NCBI GenBank assembly: GCA_963838735.1
Contig: CAWISG010000003.1
Coordinates: forward strand, 310,001 to 374,000
Direction of reading: 5' to 3'
From: Parerythrobacter_A sp963838735
GTDB taxonomy: Bacteria; Pseudomonadota; Alphaproteobacteria; Sphingomonadales; Sphingomonadaceae
Length of the DNA stretch: 64,000 nt
Shown here one piece after another: positions 54,284 to 62,384 of the stretch. Made by a program: the position numbers and the translations under genes. How positions within the stretch are numbered: position 1 is the stretch's first letter; each line of letters opens with the position of its first letter. The notes beneath the pieces were generated by a model. The model ran no database searches. It saw nothing but the letters and a program-made list of their open reading frames with translations, and was not told the DNA's origin.

Positions 54284-55081
54284 TCAGGCCCGGAACTTGG
54301 GCACGCTGGCCTTGTCGCCCATATCCGGGATAATGCGATAGCGGGCAAGGACGAGGCTGAAGAGACCGAAGATCAGCAGGCCGATCGCCACCAGCGTGAA
54401 TATAGCGCCGTTGTCGCTGAGCGAAGCCACGGCATCGCCCAGGGTCTTCACCTCGTCACTGCCTTCCGACAGAAAGCCCGCCTGCACCAGCGACCAGCCA
54501 ATGACGCAGAACACGACTGCGCGCGCCGCGAAGCCGACGCCGCCGAGCCAGCGGGTCGCATCGGGTGCCGAGGACGAGATGCGGTTCATGAAATCGCCGG
54601 TATACGCCTTTTTCGCCTGCGCAAATGCAGCAAGGAAAAAGGCCAGGCCGAGGATACCGAGCACCACGCCGCCCAAATCGACCGACAGCACGCCCGCCGC
54701 GGCTTTTTGTGCACCGCCGCCTTCGCCGCCGCTGCTGGTGGCGAACTGGAACGCGCTGTAGGCCAGTGCCAGATGCCCGATTGCGCTGCCCGCGTGGCCG
54801 ATACGGTGGCCCCATCCGGTCGCATCGCTGCCCTGGTTCTCGATGTCGAACAGCGGTGAGGCGAAGCGGAACAAGGCATAGGCCAACAGTCCCAACACCA
54901 TGATCCACAGGATAACCGTGCCCGCCGGAAAATTCTTCACCGCCTGGAAAATGCCGTTCGTCCCCTCGCCGATACTGCCCGCGCTCGTAAGCGCGATGAG
55001 GCCCAGGACGGTGTAGAGAATGGCGCGACTGAAATAGCCGATTCGGACGGCCCATTCGAACTTCTCGGATTTATCGACCAT
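54284..55081 (-). CDS. DUF1206 domain membrane protein
   Basis: A 265-residue protein with six membrane segments arranged as three repeats of a two-helix unit. Each repeat begins with an RIGYFSRAILYTVLGLIAL-like motif (residues about 13-31, again near GHRIGHAGSAIGHLALAYSA and WLGGVGFAARAVVFCVIGWS). This is the DUF1206 layout. Function is unknown. It is upstream of the glutaredoxin-MauE gene on the same strand. Confidence 0.88.
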   Translation of the reverse strand: MVDKSEKFEWAVRIGYFSRAILYTVLGLIALTSAGSIGEGTNGIFQAVKNFPAGTVILWIMVLGLLAYALFRFASPLFDIENQGSDATGWGHRIGHAGSAIGHLALAYSAFQFATSSGGEGGGAQKAAAGVLSVDLGGVVLGILGLAFFLAAFAQAKKAYTGDFMNRISSSAPDATRWLGGVGFAARAVVFCVIGWSLVQAGFLSEGSDEVKTLGDAVASLSDNGAIFTLVAIGLLIFGLFSLVLARYRIIPDMGDKASVPKFRA

Positions 55082-55122
55082 CTGCGCGTTTCCCTTGTTG
55101 GATCAGACTGAAGTGGTTGCAC

Positions 55123-56223
55123 TTACACATTGAACTTGAACAGCAAAACATCGCCGTCCTGCACGACGTAGTCCTTGCCTTCCTGCCGCAGTTTCCCGGC
55201 ATCGCGCGCGCCCGCTTCACCGTCGAGTGCGATGTAATCATCGAACGCGATGGTTTCGGCGCGGATGAAACCGCGTTCGAAATCGGTGTGTATCTCGCCC
55301 GCGGCCTGCGGCGCGCGGGCACCGTCGGAGAAGGTCCACGCGCGCGATTCCTTGGGGCCTGCGGTGAAGAACGTCTTGAGGCCAAGCAGTGCGTAACCGG
55401 CGCGGATGACGCGCGCGAGACCGCTCTCGGTAAGACCCAGATCCGAAAGGAATTCCGCACGGTCGGCAGGTTCGATACCGATCAGTTCGGCTTCGATCGC
55501 GGCGGAGATGACGACTGCCTGCGCGCCTTCGGCTTCCGCCTTGGCGAAGATCTTCGCGCTCAGCGCGTTGCCGTCCGCCGCGTCTTCTTCCGCCACGTTG
55601 CAAACGTAGAGTACGGGTTTGGCCGTCAGCAGCTGCGCCTGTTCCAGCAGCCGTGCTTCCTCGTCGTCTTTCGGTTCGGTCAGGCGGGCGGGCTTGCCGT
55701 CTTTCAGCAGTGTCAGCACCTGCCCGAGAACACTCGCCAGCGCGACCGCTTCCTTGTCGCCGCCGGTGGCACGGCGCCTGGCGTTGTCGACACGCTTTTC
55801 CACGCTCTCGATATCGGCCAGCATCAGCTCGGTTTCGACCACCTCGGCATCGGCCAGCGGATCGACGCGGTTGCTGACATGCTGGATGTCGTCATCCTCG
55901 AAGCAGCGCAGCACATGCACCACCGCATCGACTTCGCGGATATTGCCGAGGAACTGGTTGCCCAAACCTTCGCCCGAACTGGCGCCTTTCACGAGGCCGG
56001 CGATATCGACGAAGCTGAGCTGCGTCGGAATAATCTTGGCCGATTGCGCGATGGCGGCGATGCGGTCGAGGCGTTCGTCAGGCACCGCGACAAAGCCGAC
56101 ATTCGGCTCGATTGTGCAGAACGGATAATTCGCCGCCTCCGCCTTCTGTGTTTCTGTGAGGGCGTTGAAAAGGGTGGACTTGCCGACATTGGGCAAGCCC
56201 ACGATTCCGCATTTGAAACCCAT
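55123..56223 (-). CDS. ychF: ribosome-binding ATPase YchF (Obg family)
   Basis: A 366-residue P-loop protein with GLPNVGKSTLFNAL (P-loop), TIEPNVGFVAVPDERLD, LSFVDIAGLVKGASSGEGLG (G3 region) and the adenine-specific VLYVCNVAEED in place of NKxD. The C-terminal TGS domain ends YVVQDGDVLLFKFNV. It binds ribosomes and is linked to oxidative stress responses. Highly conserved and intact. Confidence 0.97.
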   Translation of the reverse strand: MGFKCGIVGLPNVGKSTLFNALTETQKAEAANYPFCTIEPNVGFVAVPDERLDRIAAIAQSAKIIPTQLSFVDIAGLVKGASSGEGLGNQFLGNIREVDAVVHVLRCFEDDDIQHVSNRVDPLADAEVVETELMLADIESVEKRVDNARRRATGGDKEAVALASVLGQVLTLLKDGKPARLTEPKDDEEARLLEQAQLLTAKPVLYVCNVAEEDAADGNALSAKIFAKAEAEGAQAVVISAAIEAELIGIEPADRAEFLSDLGLTESGLARVIRAGYALLGLKTFFTAGPKESRAWTFSDGARAPQAAGEIHTDFERGFIRAETIAFDDYIALDGEAGARDAGKLRQEGKDYVVQDGDVLLFKFNV

Positions 56224-56277
56224 GATAATTTAGCTTTCTAATGTATGTAAATCGCAGAGGCGGTGCTGCGCGTGCGT

Positions 56278-57273
56278 TCAGACGTTATGCACCGCCTTGA
56301 TCCACGGTCCGTAGGGGCTTTCGCCCAGCCAGGCGACCTGCGTTTTGGCGCTGGTTTCGTTGATGGCGATCTGCGGCTTCGGGCCGGGATGGACCGGGCG
56401 GCGCAGCGGGCGGGTGCCGGGCGGCATGGCGATAATTTCGGCAATGGCGCGCGGGATGTCCATCGGGTCGGTCGAGCCGCCATTATTGGTGCGGTTGCGC
56501 AGCCCCTCTATGATATCGCCGTAACCGTCGAGATGCTTTTCGTCGGCACGGTCCAGCAGGCCAAGCGTCAGCCGGTTGGCGTTCTCCCATATTTGCGTCG
56601 GATAGCCGCCGGGCTGGATGACGGTCACGTCGATGCCGTGCGGCACCAGCTCGTATGCCAGCTGCTCGCTCATCGCCTCCAGCGCGAACTTGGTGGGCGA
56701 GTACTGGCCGAACGCGGGCAGCATGACGCGGCCCAGTTGCGAGGAAACGTTGAAGATCTGCCCCGACTTCGCCGCGCGCATCGCGGGTAGGGCGGCACGC
56801 GCCATCCGGTGCGGGCCATAGACATTGGTGTCGAACAGAAGCTGCGTCGCCGCCATGTCCTGAATCTCGATCGGCCCGGCGGTGGAAATCCCCGCATTGT
56901 TGACCAACACATCCAGCGCGCCGCCGGCAATCCGTTCCGCCTCGGCGACGCCGGCCATGACCTGCACGTCGTCGGTTACGTCGATCTCGATCACATGCAG
57001 ATCTAGACTTTCCGCTTCCGCAAGCGCGTGCAGCTCGTCAGCTGCCGTGCGCGGCATGTTGCGCATGGTGGCGAACACCTTCGCACCGGCGCGGGCAAAG
57101 TGCTCCGCGCTCAGGCGACCAAACCCGCTGGAACAGCCGGTGATGAGAATAGACTTGCCGCTCAGGTCGGGCGTGGCGGCGACCATATCGGGCTGTGCCT
57201 GCGATGCGGTGGCGGCAAGGGCGGTAACGGCGGCGGCGCCACCCAACAGGGTGCGGCGATTGATATTGGGCAT
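56278..57273 (-). CDS. short-chain dehydrogenase/reductase with a Tat-like leader
   Basis: A 331-residue SDR. The N-terminus is MPNINRRTLLGGAAAVTALA with a twin-Arg followed by a hydrophobic stretch and ASQAQ, which looks like a Tat signal peptide. The Rossmann motif ITGCSSGFG (TGxxxGxG) starts about residue 44; NNAG, the catalytic SSQ...Y-S-P-T-K (YxxxK with PTK) and the C-terminal PGGYPT are present. An exported NAD(P)-dependent enzyme would be unusual. The leader may instead be a membrane anchor. Substrate unknown. It is 54 bp downstream of pth on the same strand. Confidence 0.85.
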   Translation of the reverse strand: MPNINRRTLLGGAAAVTALAATASQAQPDMVAATPDLSGKSILITGCSSGFGRLSAEHFARAGAKVFATMRNMPRTAADELHALAEAESLDLHVIEIDVTDDVQVMAGVAEAERIAGGALDVLVNNAGISTAGPIEIQDMAATQLLFDTNVYGPHRMARAALPAMRAAKSGQIFNVSSQLGRVMLPAFGQYSPTKFALEAMSEQLAYELVPHGIDVTVIQPGGYPTQIWENANRLTLGLLDRADEKHLDGYGDIIEGLRNRTNNGGSTDPMDIPRAIAEIIAMPPGTRPLRRPVHPGPKPQIAINETSAKTQVAWLGESPYGPWIKAVHNV

Positions 57274-57328
57274 GGGGTTCTCCTTTTACGAAACAGCCTA
57301 CACGAACCGCCGCCGCTTGTCGTCCCCG

Positions 57329-57898
57329 CTAGTCCCGCATTCGCAACGCGACATCGTTCATGAAGCGCGCATTGTCACCCTGCGCCAGCAGGCCCGCCTC
57401 CGCTGCGACCGCGCCCAGCATATCGGCTAGCGGTTCCTGCTCGACCCTGGCATAATTGCCGAGGACATGACCGTGGACCCGCTCCTTGTGGCCGGGGTGG
57501 CCTATGCCGAGGCGAATGCGGCGGAACTCGGCACCAAGATGGCTCGTAATGGAACGTAGGCCGTTGTGCCCAGCATGGCCGCCGCCCTGCTTCACCTTTA
57601 CGCGCATCGGATCGATGTCCAGCTCATCATGGAATACGGTCAGTGCGTCGATGTCCAGCTTGTAGAACCGCATCGCCTCGCCCACGGCGCGGCCGCTTTC
57701 GTTCATAAACGTGGCGGGCTTGAGCAGCACGATCTTCTCAGGTCCAATTCGCCCCTCCTGCACCCAACCGGAAAACTTGTGCTGCACCGGCGCAAAGCCA
57801 TGCACATCGGCAATGACGTCGCACGCCATGAAGCCGACATTGTGCCGGTGGAGCGCATATTGCGGCCCCGGATTGCCCAGTCCTGCCCAGATTTGCAT
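57329..57898 (-). CDS. pth: peptidyl-tRNA hydrolase
   Basis: Pth recycles peptidyl-tRNAs dropped by ribosomes. The 189-residue protein has GLGNPGPQYALHRHNVGF (the catalytic His is in RHNVGF), LLKPATFMNESGRAV, LTVFHDELDID with the active-site Asp, and GGGHAGHNGLRSI. It lies downstream of rplY, as in many proteobacteria, though a terminator separates them. Confidence 0.97.
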   Translation of the reverse strand: MQIWAGLGNPGPQYALHRHNVGFMACDVIADVHGFAPVQHKFSGWVQEGRIGPEKIVLLKPATFMNESGRAVGEAMRFYKLDIDALTVFHDELDIDPMRVKVKQGGGHAGHNGLRSITSHLGAEFRRIRLGIGHPGHKERVHGHVLGNYARVEQEPLADMLGAVAAEAGLLAQGDNARFMNDVALRMRD

Positions 57899-57951
57899 GG
57901 CGGCGCTCTAGCCAAACGGCGGCACGATGCCAACGCCGTGCCCGCATAAGA

Positions 57952-57982
57952 AAAGGCCGCGCTTCGATACGAAGCGCGGCCC
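57952..57982 (-). terminator. intrinsic terminator downstream of rplY
   Basis: On the minus strand GGCCGCGCTTCG / CGAAGCGCGGCC forms a 12-bp stem with a short TAT-type loop, followed by TTTTCTTAT. It separates rplY from pth. Confidence 0.87.
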
Positions 57983-58009
57983 TTGTCGTTTTGGAACCAG
58001 CCTTGCAGC

Positions 58010-58699
58010 CTAGCTCTTTTCTTCCTGCTCTTGGGCAGCATCGGCATCCGGACCCTGCTCGGTCGAAGCCACTGCACCGGGATCCACTGCTTCCGCATCC
58101 TCGTCGCCTTCTTCCTCTTCCTTCTTGAGGGCGGAAGGTGCGACCAGGGTGGCAATCGTGAAATCGCGATCGGTAATCGCGCTTTCCGACCCTTCGGGCA
58201 GCGTAATTTCGCTGATATGGATCGCGTCGCCGACTTCCTTGCCGGTGACATCGACCTCGATCTCACCCGGAATCTTGTCGTTGTCGCAGACCAGTTCCAG
58301 CTCGTGACGTACCACATTGAGAACGCCGCCCTTCTTGAGACCGGGCGATTCCTCTTCGTTGACGAACACGACAGGCACGTTGACGTCGATCTTCGCGCCC
58401 TTGGCGAGACGATAGAAATCGACATGGATCGGGCGGTCGTTGACGGGGTGCAGCGCCACGTCCTTGGGGATCGTGCGCAACAGCTTGCCGTCGCCGACTT
58501 TCAGGCGGACGATGGAGTTCATGAAGTGGCCGGTCATCAGCGCTTTCACCAGCGCTTTTTCTTCCACATGGATGGTTACCGGGGCTTCCTTGCCGCCATA
58601 GATCACGGCGGGGACACGGCCTTCACGACGCAGCGCACGGGAGGCTCCCTTGCCTGCCCGTTCGCGTGTCTCGGCCGGCAGGGTCAGAGCGTCGCTCAT
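58010..58699 (-). CDS. rplY: 50S ribosomal protein L25/general stress protein Ctc
   Basis: L25 binds 5S rRNA. At 229 residues it is the long Ctc type: L25 domain (RAGKGASRALRREGRVPAVIYGG), TL5 C-terminal domain (PIHVDFYRLAKGAKIDVNVP and GEIEVDVTGKEVGDAIHISE) and an acidic Glu/Asp-rich tail of about 40 residues. The ATG at 58699 gives MSDALTLPAETRER. Confidence 0.96.
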   Translation of the reverse strand: MSDALTLPAETRERAGKGASRALRREGRVPAVIYGGKEAPVTIHVEEKALVKALMTGHFMNSIVRLKVGDGKLLRTIPKDVALHPVNDRPIHVDFYRLAKGAKIDVNVPVVFVNEEESPGLKKGGVLNVVRHELELVCDNDKIPGEIEVDVTGKEVGDAIHISEITLPEGSESAITDRDFTIATLVAPSALKKEEEEGDEDAEAVDPGAVASTEQGPDADAAQEQEEKS

Positions 58700-58824
58700 A
58701 ATCGCATACCTTTCGAATGATGCTTGTTTGTTTTCATATTCCCGCCACGCCTCCAGGGATGTCTGCGGCCGGGAAGGGCGCGCTCCTAGGCCCTATCGGT
58801 GGCAGGAGCAAGCGGAGTATGGTG

Positions 58825-59710
58825 TCACTGGATACGGGTAAGGGTCTGCCCGCGCGCTTCCAGCAACGCAACCAGGCCATCGGGGCCGGGCAGATGCGCC
58901 GCGCCCACGGCCACCAACATCGGCGGGGCGGTACCCTGTATGGCAGAGAGCTGGCTTGCCCAATCGCGATTGCGCCCTGACAAAAGCGCCTCGCGCAATT
59001 CGGGATCGCCGAGGAAACTCGCTTCGCCAGCTTTGGCCAGCGCATCGAGCCTGCCCTGCCGCCAGTCGTCGAGCCGCTGCCTTGCGTCTCGCGTTCCCGC
59101 ATTGCGTTCGTCCAGAACAGCGGTCAGCAATTCCAGCTGGTCGTCTTCCGCCAGGGCATCGAAGATCGCGAGCTGGCGTGACGCACCTTCCAGTTCGCGC
59201 GTTCGCTCCGCCGGAAATTGCAGCGATAAGCGCGCGGTCCACGCCATTTGCACTCGAGCCGACTGCGTTGGTGCGCGCCAGCGTCAGCGCCACGGCCCAT
59301 GTGTCCGTGTGATAGAATTGCTCGGCCCGCATTCCGGCATCGGACAGCGCGGCGTTAAGGCGATCATGTTGCATTTGGGGAACACGCGCGGTTAGTTGGC
59401 GACCTGGAAACTTGGCCGCGTATCTGGCGAACTGTTCGGCCAAGGCGGCGCTGTCATCCAGCGCGGCGACTTCCACCACCAGCAGGTCCGACCCTGCAAT
59501 CGCGGCATCCAGCGTATCGGTGCGCCATTCGACATCGTCGGGCAGGGCGTGGATCGTGCCGAACAGCCAGCCTTCGCGCGTGCCGTCCGCGCCCTTCCAC
59601 TCATACAGTGCCGGTAAGGGCGGCGGCGGCGCATCGCCGGGTTCATGGCGTTCGCACCCGGCCAGCAGCAGCATTGCCGCCGCCAGACCGGTGCGAACAC
59701 GCTGCATCAT
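58825..59710 (-). CDS. TraB/GumN family lipoprotein, frameshifted (copy 1)
   Basis: The protein begins MMQRVRTGLAAAMLLLAGCERH, a lipoprotein signal with lipobox LAGC. The TraB/GumN motif GTIHALPDDVEW follows, with RQLTARVPQMQHDRL next. The second motif, AVGAAHLPGPDGLVALLE, near the C-terminus lies in another frame. The break is near 59225-59240: after AAISGGANAR the reading should change to ELEGASRQLAIFD. Removal of one base joins them, for about 294 residues. The fold is a putative metallohydrolase related to Tiki-type proteases; bacterial function is unknown. The start overlaps the stop of a second TraB gene. Confidence 0.85.
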
Positions 59711-60650
59711 GGAACGCGGCTGACCGTCAGTCCGCGCTGCGCCAGCAAGTCCTGCACGCTGCGCTCGCCCGCCAGATGGCCCGCGCCAACCGCGATGAAG
59801 ACGGTGCCGGGGGCATCCATCCGCTCGTCGATCCACACCGCCCAGTTGGCATTGCGGTTATACAGCAGCGCCTCGGCAAGGCCGGGGTCTTCGTCCAGCC
59901 CTTCGTTCATCACTTCGGCAAGCCCGTCGGGATCGCCATCCATCCATTCCGCGACCATCCGGTTTACCATATCGACGGCCTCGCCGGTCTGGCCGGCCAT
60001 GCTGACGAGGAAGTCGATCTGCTTTTCCTGCGACATGCCGTCGAAGATGCCGATCTGGAATTCCGCCGTTTCCAGCGCGTCGAATGTCTTGGTGTCGCCC
60101 GCCTTGCCGATCAGCAGCTTGTCCACGCCCTGTTCCGGGTCGTAGCCCGCCTGCATCAGCGGCAGCAGCGTCATGGTCAGGCCCGCCATCCACGGCTCGA
60201 ACGCATCGAACGACGCAACGGGCAAGCCCATGCCGGTCAGCGCGCCGTCATAGGTTGCGCGCTGGTCTTCATCCAGCAGGCCGCGCAGGGTGGTCCCGGC
60301 GGGCAGCATGCCGCGCGTCATCGCCAGCGCTGAATGGCCGCTTCGTCTTCCGCACCCATCGGGATTTCGGTGACCAGCGTATCGGACGCTTCGAAGGCGG
60401 TGCGGACGGGGCCGGTATACCAGTCGATACCTTCGGGCAGGGCATGGACCGTGCCGAACAGGTAGATCGTGGTGTCCTCGTCCGACAGTTTCCACATGGC
60501 GGGGCCGGTAGCCGCCATCTCGACAGTCTCGGCCGGAACCATGTTATCAGCCACGGGCGACGGCAATTGCTGCTGCGCGCAGGCGGCAGAGCCGAAAGCC
60601 AAGGTGACAGTGGCAATACTGGAGGTAAGGGTTTTCTTGTAATCAATCAT
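59707..60650 (-). CDS. TraB/GumN family protein, frameshifted (copy 2)
   Basis: The N-terminal part (60650 to about 60320) has a signal peptide (ATVTLAFGSAACAQQQ), MWKLSDEDTTIYLFGTVHALPEG and ends in a stop after AAIQRWR. The remainder continues in another frame from about ALAMTRGMLPAGTTLRGLLD to AVGAGHLAGERSVQDLLAQRG. Overall length modulo 3 is 2, so one base is missing near 60320. Corrected, it has about 314 residues. It is a paralogue of the next gene (59710-58825), which it overlaps by ATGA, so they form a tandem pair. Confidence 0.85.
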
Positions 60651-60701
60651 GGCGCATTCCTTTCAGCGCGGGGGTTACGAGACGGTGAACGAAGAGAGGA
60701 G

Positions 60702-61130
60702 CTAGCGCCAGCCAAGTTTGCGCAAGGCGTATACGGAAAAGACGGATACCATCAGCAATAGCACGGAAGCGCCGCTTGTCGGGTATGAGGCTAAGTCGAG
60801 ATCGGCCATTATGTACCAAGTCGACCAGATCGCACCAAAGGCATAGATGCCATAGAGGTGCGCCCACAGATTGTCTTGCAGGTCCAGCTCGTCCACCCGC
60901 CTGAAATAGTCTCGCGTAAACCATGCCATTCCGCCGATGATTGCGACCCATGCCAGAAGCGGAACTGACACCGGCAACGCCCCTTCTTCGGCGAGACCCG
61001 TAAGGAAACCGCTGGCCATACCGGCGATTACGGCAACGATGAAGGCGAGCGTCGTAAATCGCCAGAATGCGGACTTGCGCTGGCGCAACCGCTGTTCACC
61101 GCTCAGCTCGGTATCGTCACGCTTGGTCAT
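60702..61130 (-). CDS. four-helix membrane protein paired with an XRE regulator
   Basis: A 142-residue protein with a charged N-terminus (MTKRDDTELSGEQRLRQRKS) and four hydrophobic segments (FTTLAFIVAVIAGMASGFL, VPLLAWVAIIGGMAWF, LYGIYAFGAIWSTWYIM, GASVLLLMVSVFSVYAL). No family is identified with certainty. Its start overlaps the upstream XRE gene by 14 bases, so the two are one unit, a common pairing of small XRE regulators with membrane proteins. Confidence 0.78.
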   Translation of the reverse strand: MTKRDDTELSGEQRLRQRKSAFWRFTTLAFIVAVIAGMASGFLTGLAEEGALPVSVPLLAWVAIIGGMAWFTRDYFRRVDELDLQDNLWAHLYGIYAFGAIWSTWYIMADLDLASYPTSGASVLLLMVSVFSVYALRKLGWR

Positions 61131-61311
61131 CGAAAATCTCCTCTATCGGCATATCAAAAAGCCGCGCCATTCGGAAGGCGAGCGGTAGCGAAGGGTCATG
61201 CTTGCCGGTTTCGATTGCGTTCACCGCCTGACGCGACACGTCGAGCCGTCCAGCAAGCTCTGCCTGGCTCCAGTCACGCTCCGCACGCAGCACTTTCAGA
61301 CGGTTTCTCAT
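61117..61311 (-). CDS. XRE family helix-turn-helix regulator
   Basis: A 64-residue single-domain repressor, MRNRLKVLRAERDWSQAELA, then GRLDVSRQAVNAIETGKHDPS and LFDMPIEEIF, a textbook HTH_3. Starts at 61326 or 61311 fit; an ATG at 61350 is excluded because it lies upstream of the predicted transcript start. It is preceded by a strong promoter whose -10 box sits inside a perfect palindrome, a likely auto-operator. Confidence 0.9.
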   Translation of the reverse strand: MRNRLKVLRAERDWSQAELAGRLDVSRQAVNAIETGKHDPSLPLAFRMARLFDMPIEEIFDDQA

Positions 61312-61345
61312 TGTAGGTCGGGACATCCTCAAGTCATGTTGCCCT

Positions 61346-61377
61346 GACATAATGTCGTGATTCGCTGTCTATGTCAA
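61346..61377 (-). promoter_or_regulatory. promoter and operator of the XRE-membrane protein unit
   Basis: On the minus strand TTGACA (61377-61372), a 17-bp spacer and CATTAT (61354-61349) make a good sigma70 promoter. GACAT-A-ATGTC (61346-61356) is an 11-bp perfect palindrome that covers the -10. A second GACAT half-site overlaps the -35. This fits repression by the encoded XRE protein. Confidence 0.75.
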
Positions 61378-61472
61378 GAATACCTGACCCGATGTCGCGC
61401 TAACCTGTCACTTGCGAACCGCGTGCCCGCTGCCATTGACCGGTTTGATGGGTTGCGCCATTGCCCGCCGCC

Positions 61473-62384
61473 ATGACGCAGACGCTCGCACGCGACCCGG
61501 CCAGTTCTTTCCAGGACATGATCCTGACGCTGCAGGATTTCTGGGCGGCGCGCGGGTGCCTGATCCTGCAACCCTATGACATGCGGATGGGGGCGGGCAC
61601 GTTTCACACCGCCACGACACTTCGCGCGCTTGGGCCGGAGCCGTGGAATGCCGCTTTCGTCCAGCCCTGCCGCCGCCCGACCGATGGCCGCTATGGCGAG
61701 AACCCAAACCGGCTCCAGCATTATTACCAGTATCAGGTTATCTTGAAGCCCAGCCCGCCCGCGATACAGGACATGTATCTCGACAGCCTCGTCGCCATCG
61801 GCATCGATCCGCTCAAACACGATATCCGCTTCGTGGAGGATGACTGGGAAAGCCCGACGCTGGGTGCGTGGGGGCTGGGCTGGGAAGTCTGGTGCGACGG
61901 GATGGAAGTGACGCAGTTCACCTATTTCCAGCAGATGGGTGGCTATGACTGCAAGCCGGTGGCGGGCGAGCTGACTTACGGTCTGGAACGGCTCGCCATG
62001 TATATCCAGGGCGTCGACAGCGTGTACGATCTCGATTTCAACGGACGCGGCGTATCGTATGGCGACGTGTTCCTGGAAAACGAGCGCCAGATGTCGAAAT
62101 GGAACTTCGAGGTTGCCGATACCGACGGCCTGTTCGACCTGTTCGCCAAAGCCGAGGCGGAGTGCCGCAATGCGCTGGAAGCCGAAGTGCCCGTCGCCGC
62201 CTACGAGCAGGCAGTGGAGGCGAGCCACGTCTTCAACCTGTTGCAGGCGCGCGGCGTAATCAGCGTGCAGGAACGCGCCAGCTACATGGCTCGCGTCCGC
62301 GACCTCGCGCGCGGCAGTTGCGTGGCGCATGTCGAGAAGGAACAGGCCGGCTGGGCCGACCGCTTCCCGGAGTGGACGGCGTGA
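61473..62384 (+). CDS. glyQ: glycyl-tRNA synthetase alpha subunit
   Basis: The catalytic subunit of the alpha2beta2 GlyRS. The class II signature regions are visible: ILTLQDFWAARGCLILQPYD, FVQPCRRPTDGRYGENPNRL (motif 2) and GELTYGLERLAMYIQGV (motif 3). At 303 residues from the ATG at 61473; an alternative TTG twelve bases upstream is less likely. Its stop overlaps the glyS GTG (GTGA). Confidence 0.97.
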   Translation: MTQTLARDPASSFQDMILTLQDFWAARGCLILQPYDMRMGAGTFHTATTLRALGPEPWNAAFVQPCRRPTDGRYGENPNRLQHYYQYQVILKPSPPAIQDMYLDSLVAIGIDPLKHDIRFVEDDWESPTLGAWGLGWEVWCDGMEVTQFTYFQQMGGYDCKPVAGELTYGLERLAMYIQGVDSVYDLDFNGRGVSYGDVFLENERQMSKWNFEVADTDGLFDLFAKAEAECRNALEAEVPVAAYEQAVEASHVFNLLQARGVISVQERASYMARVRDLARGSCVAHVEKEQAGWADRFPEWTA

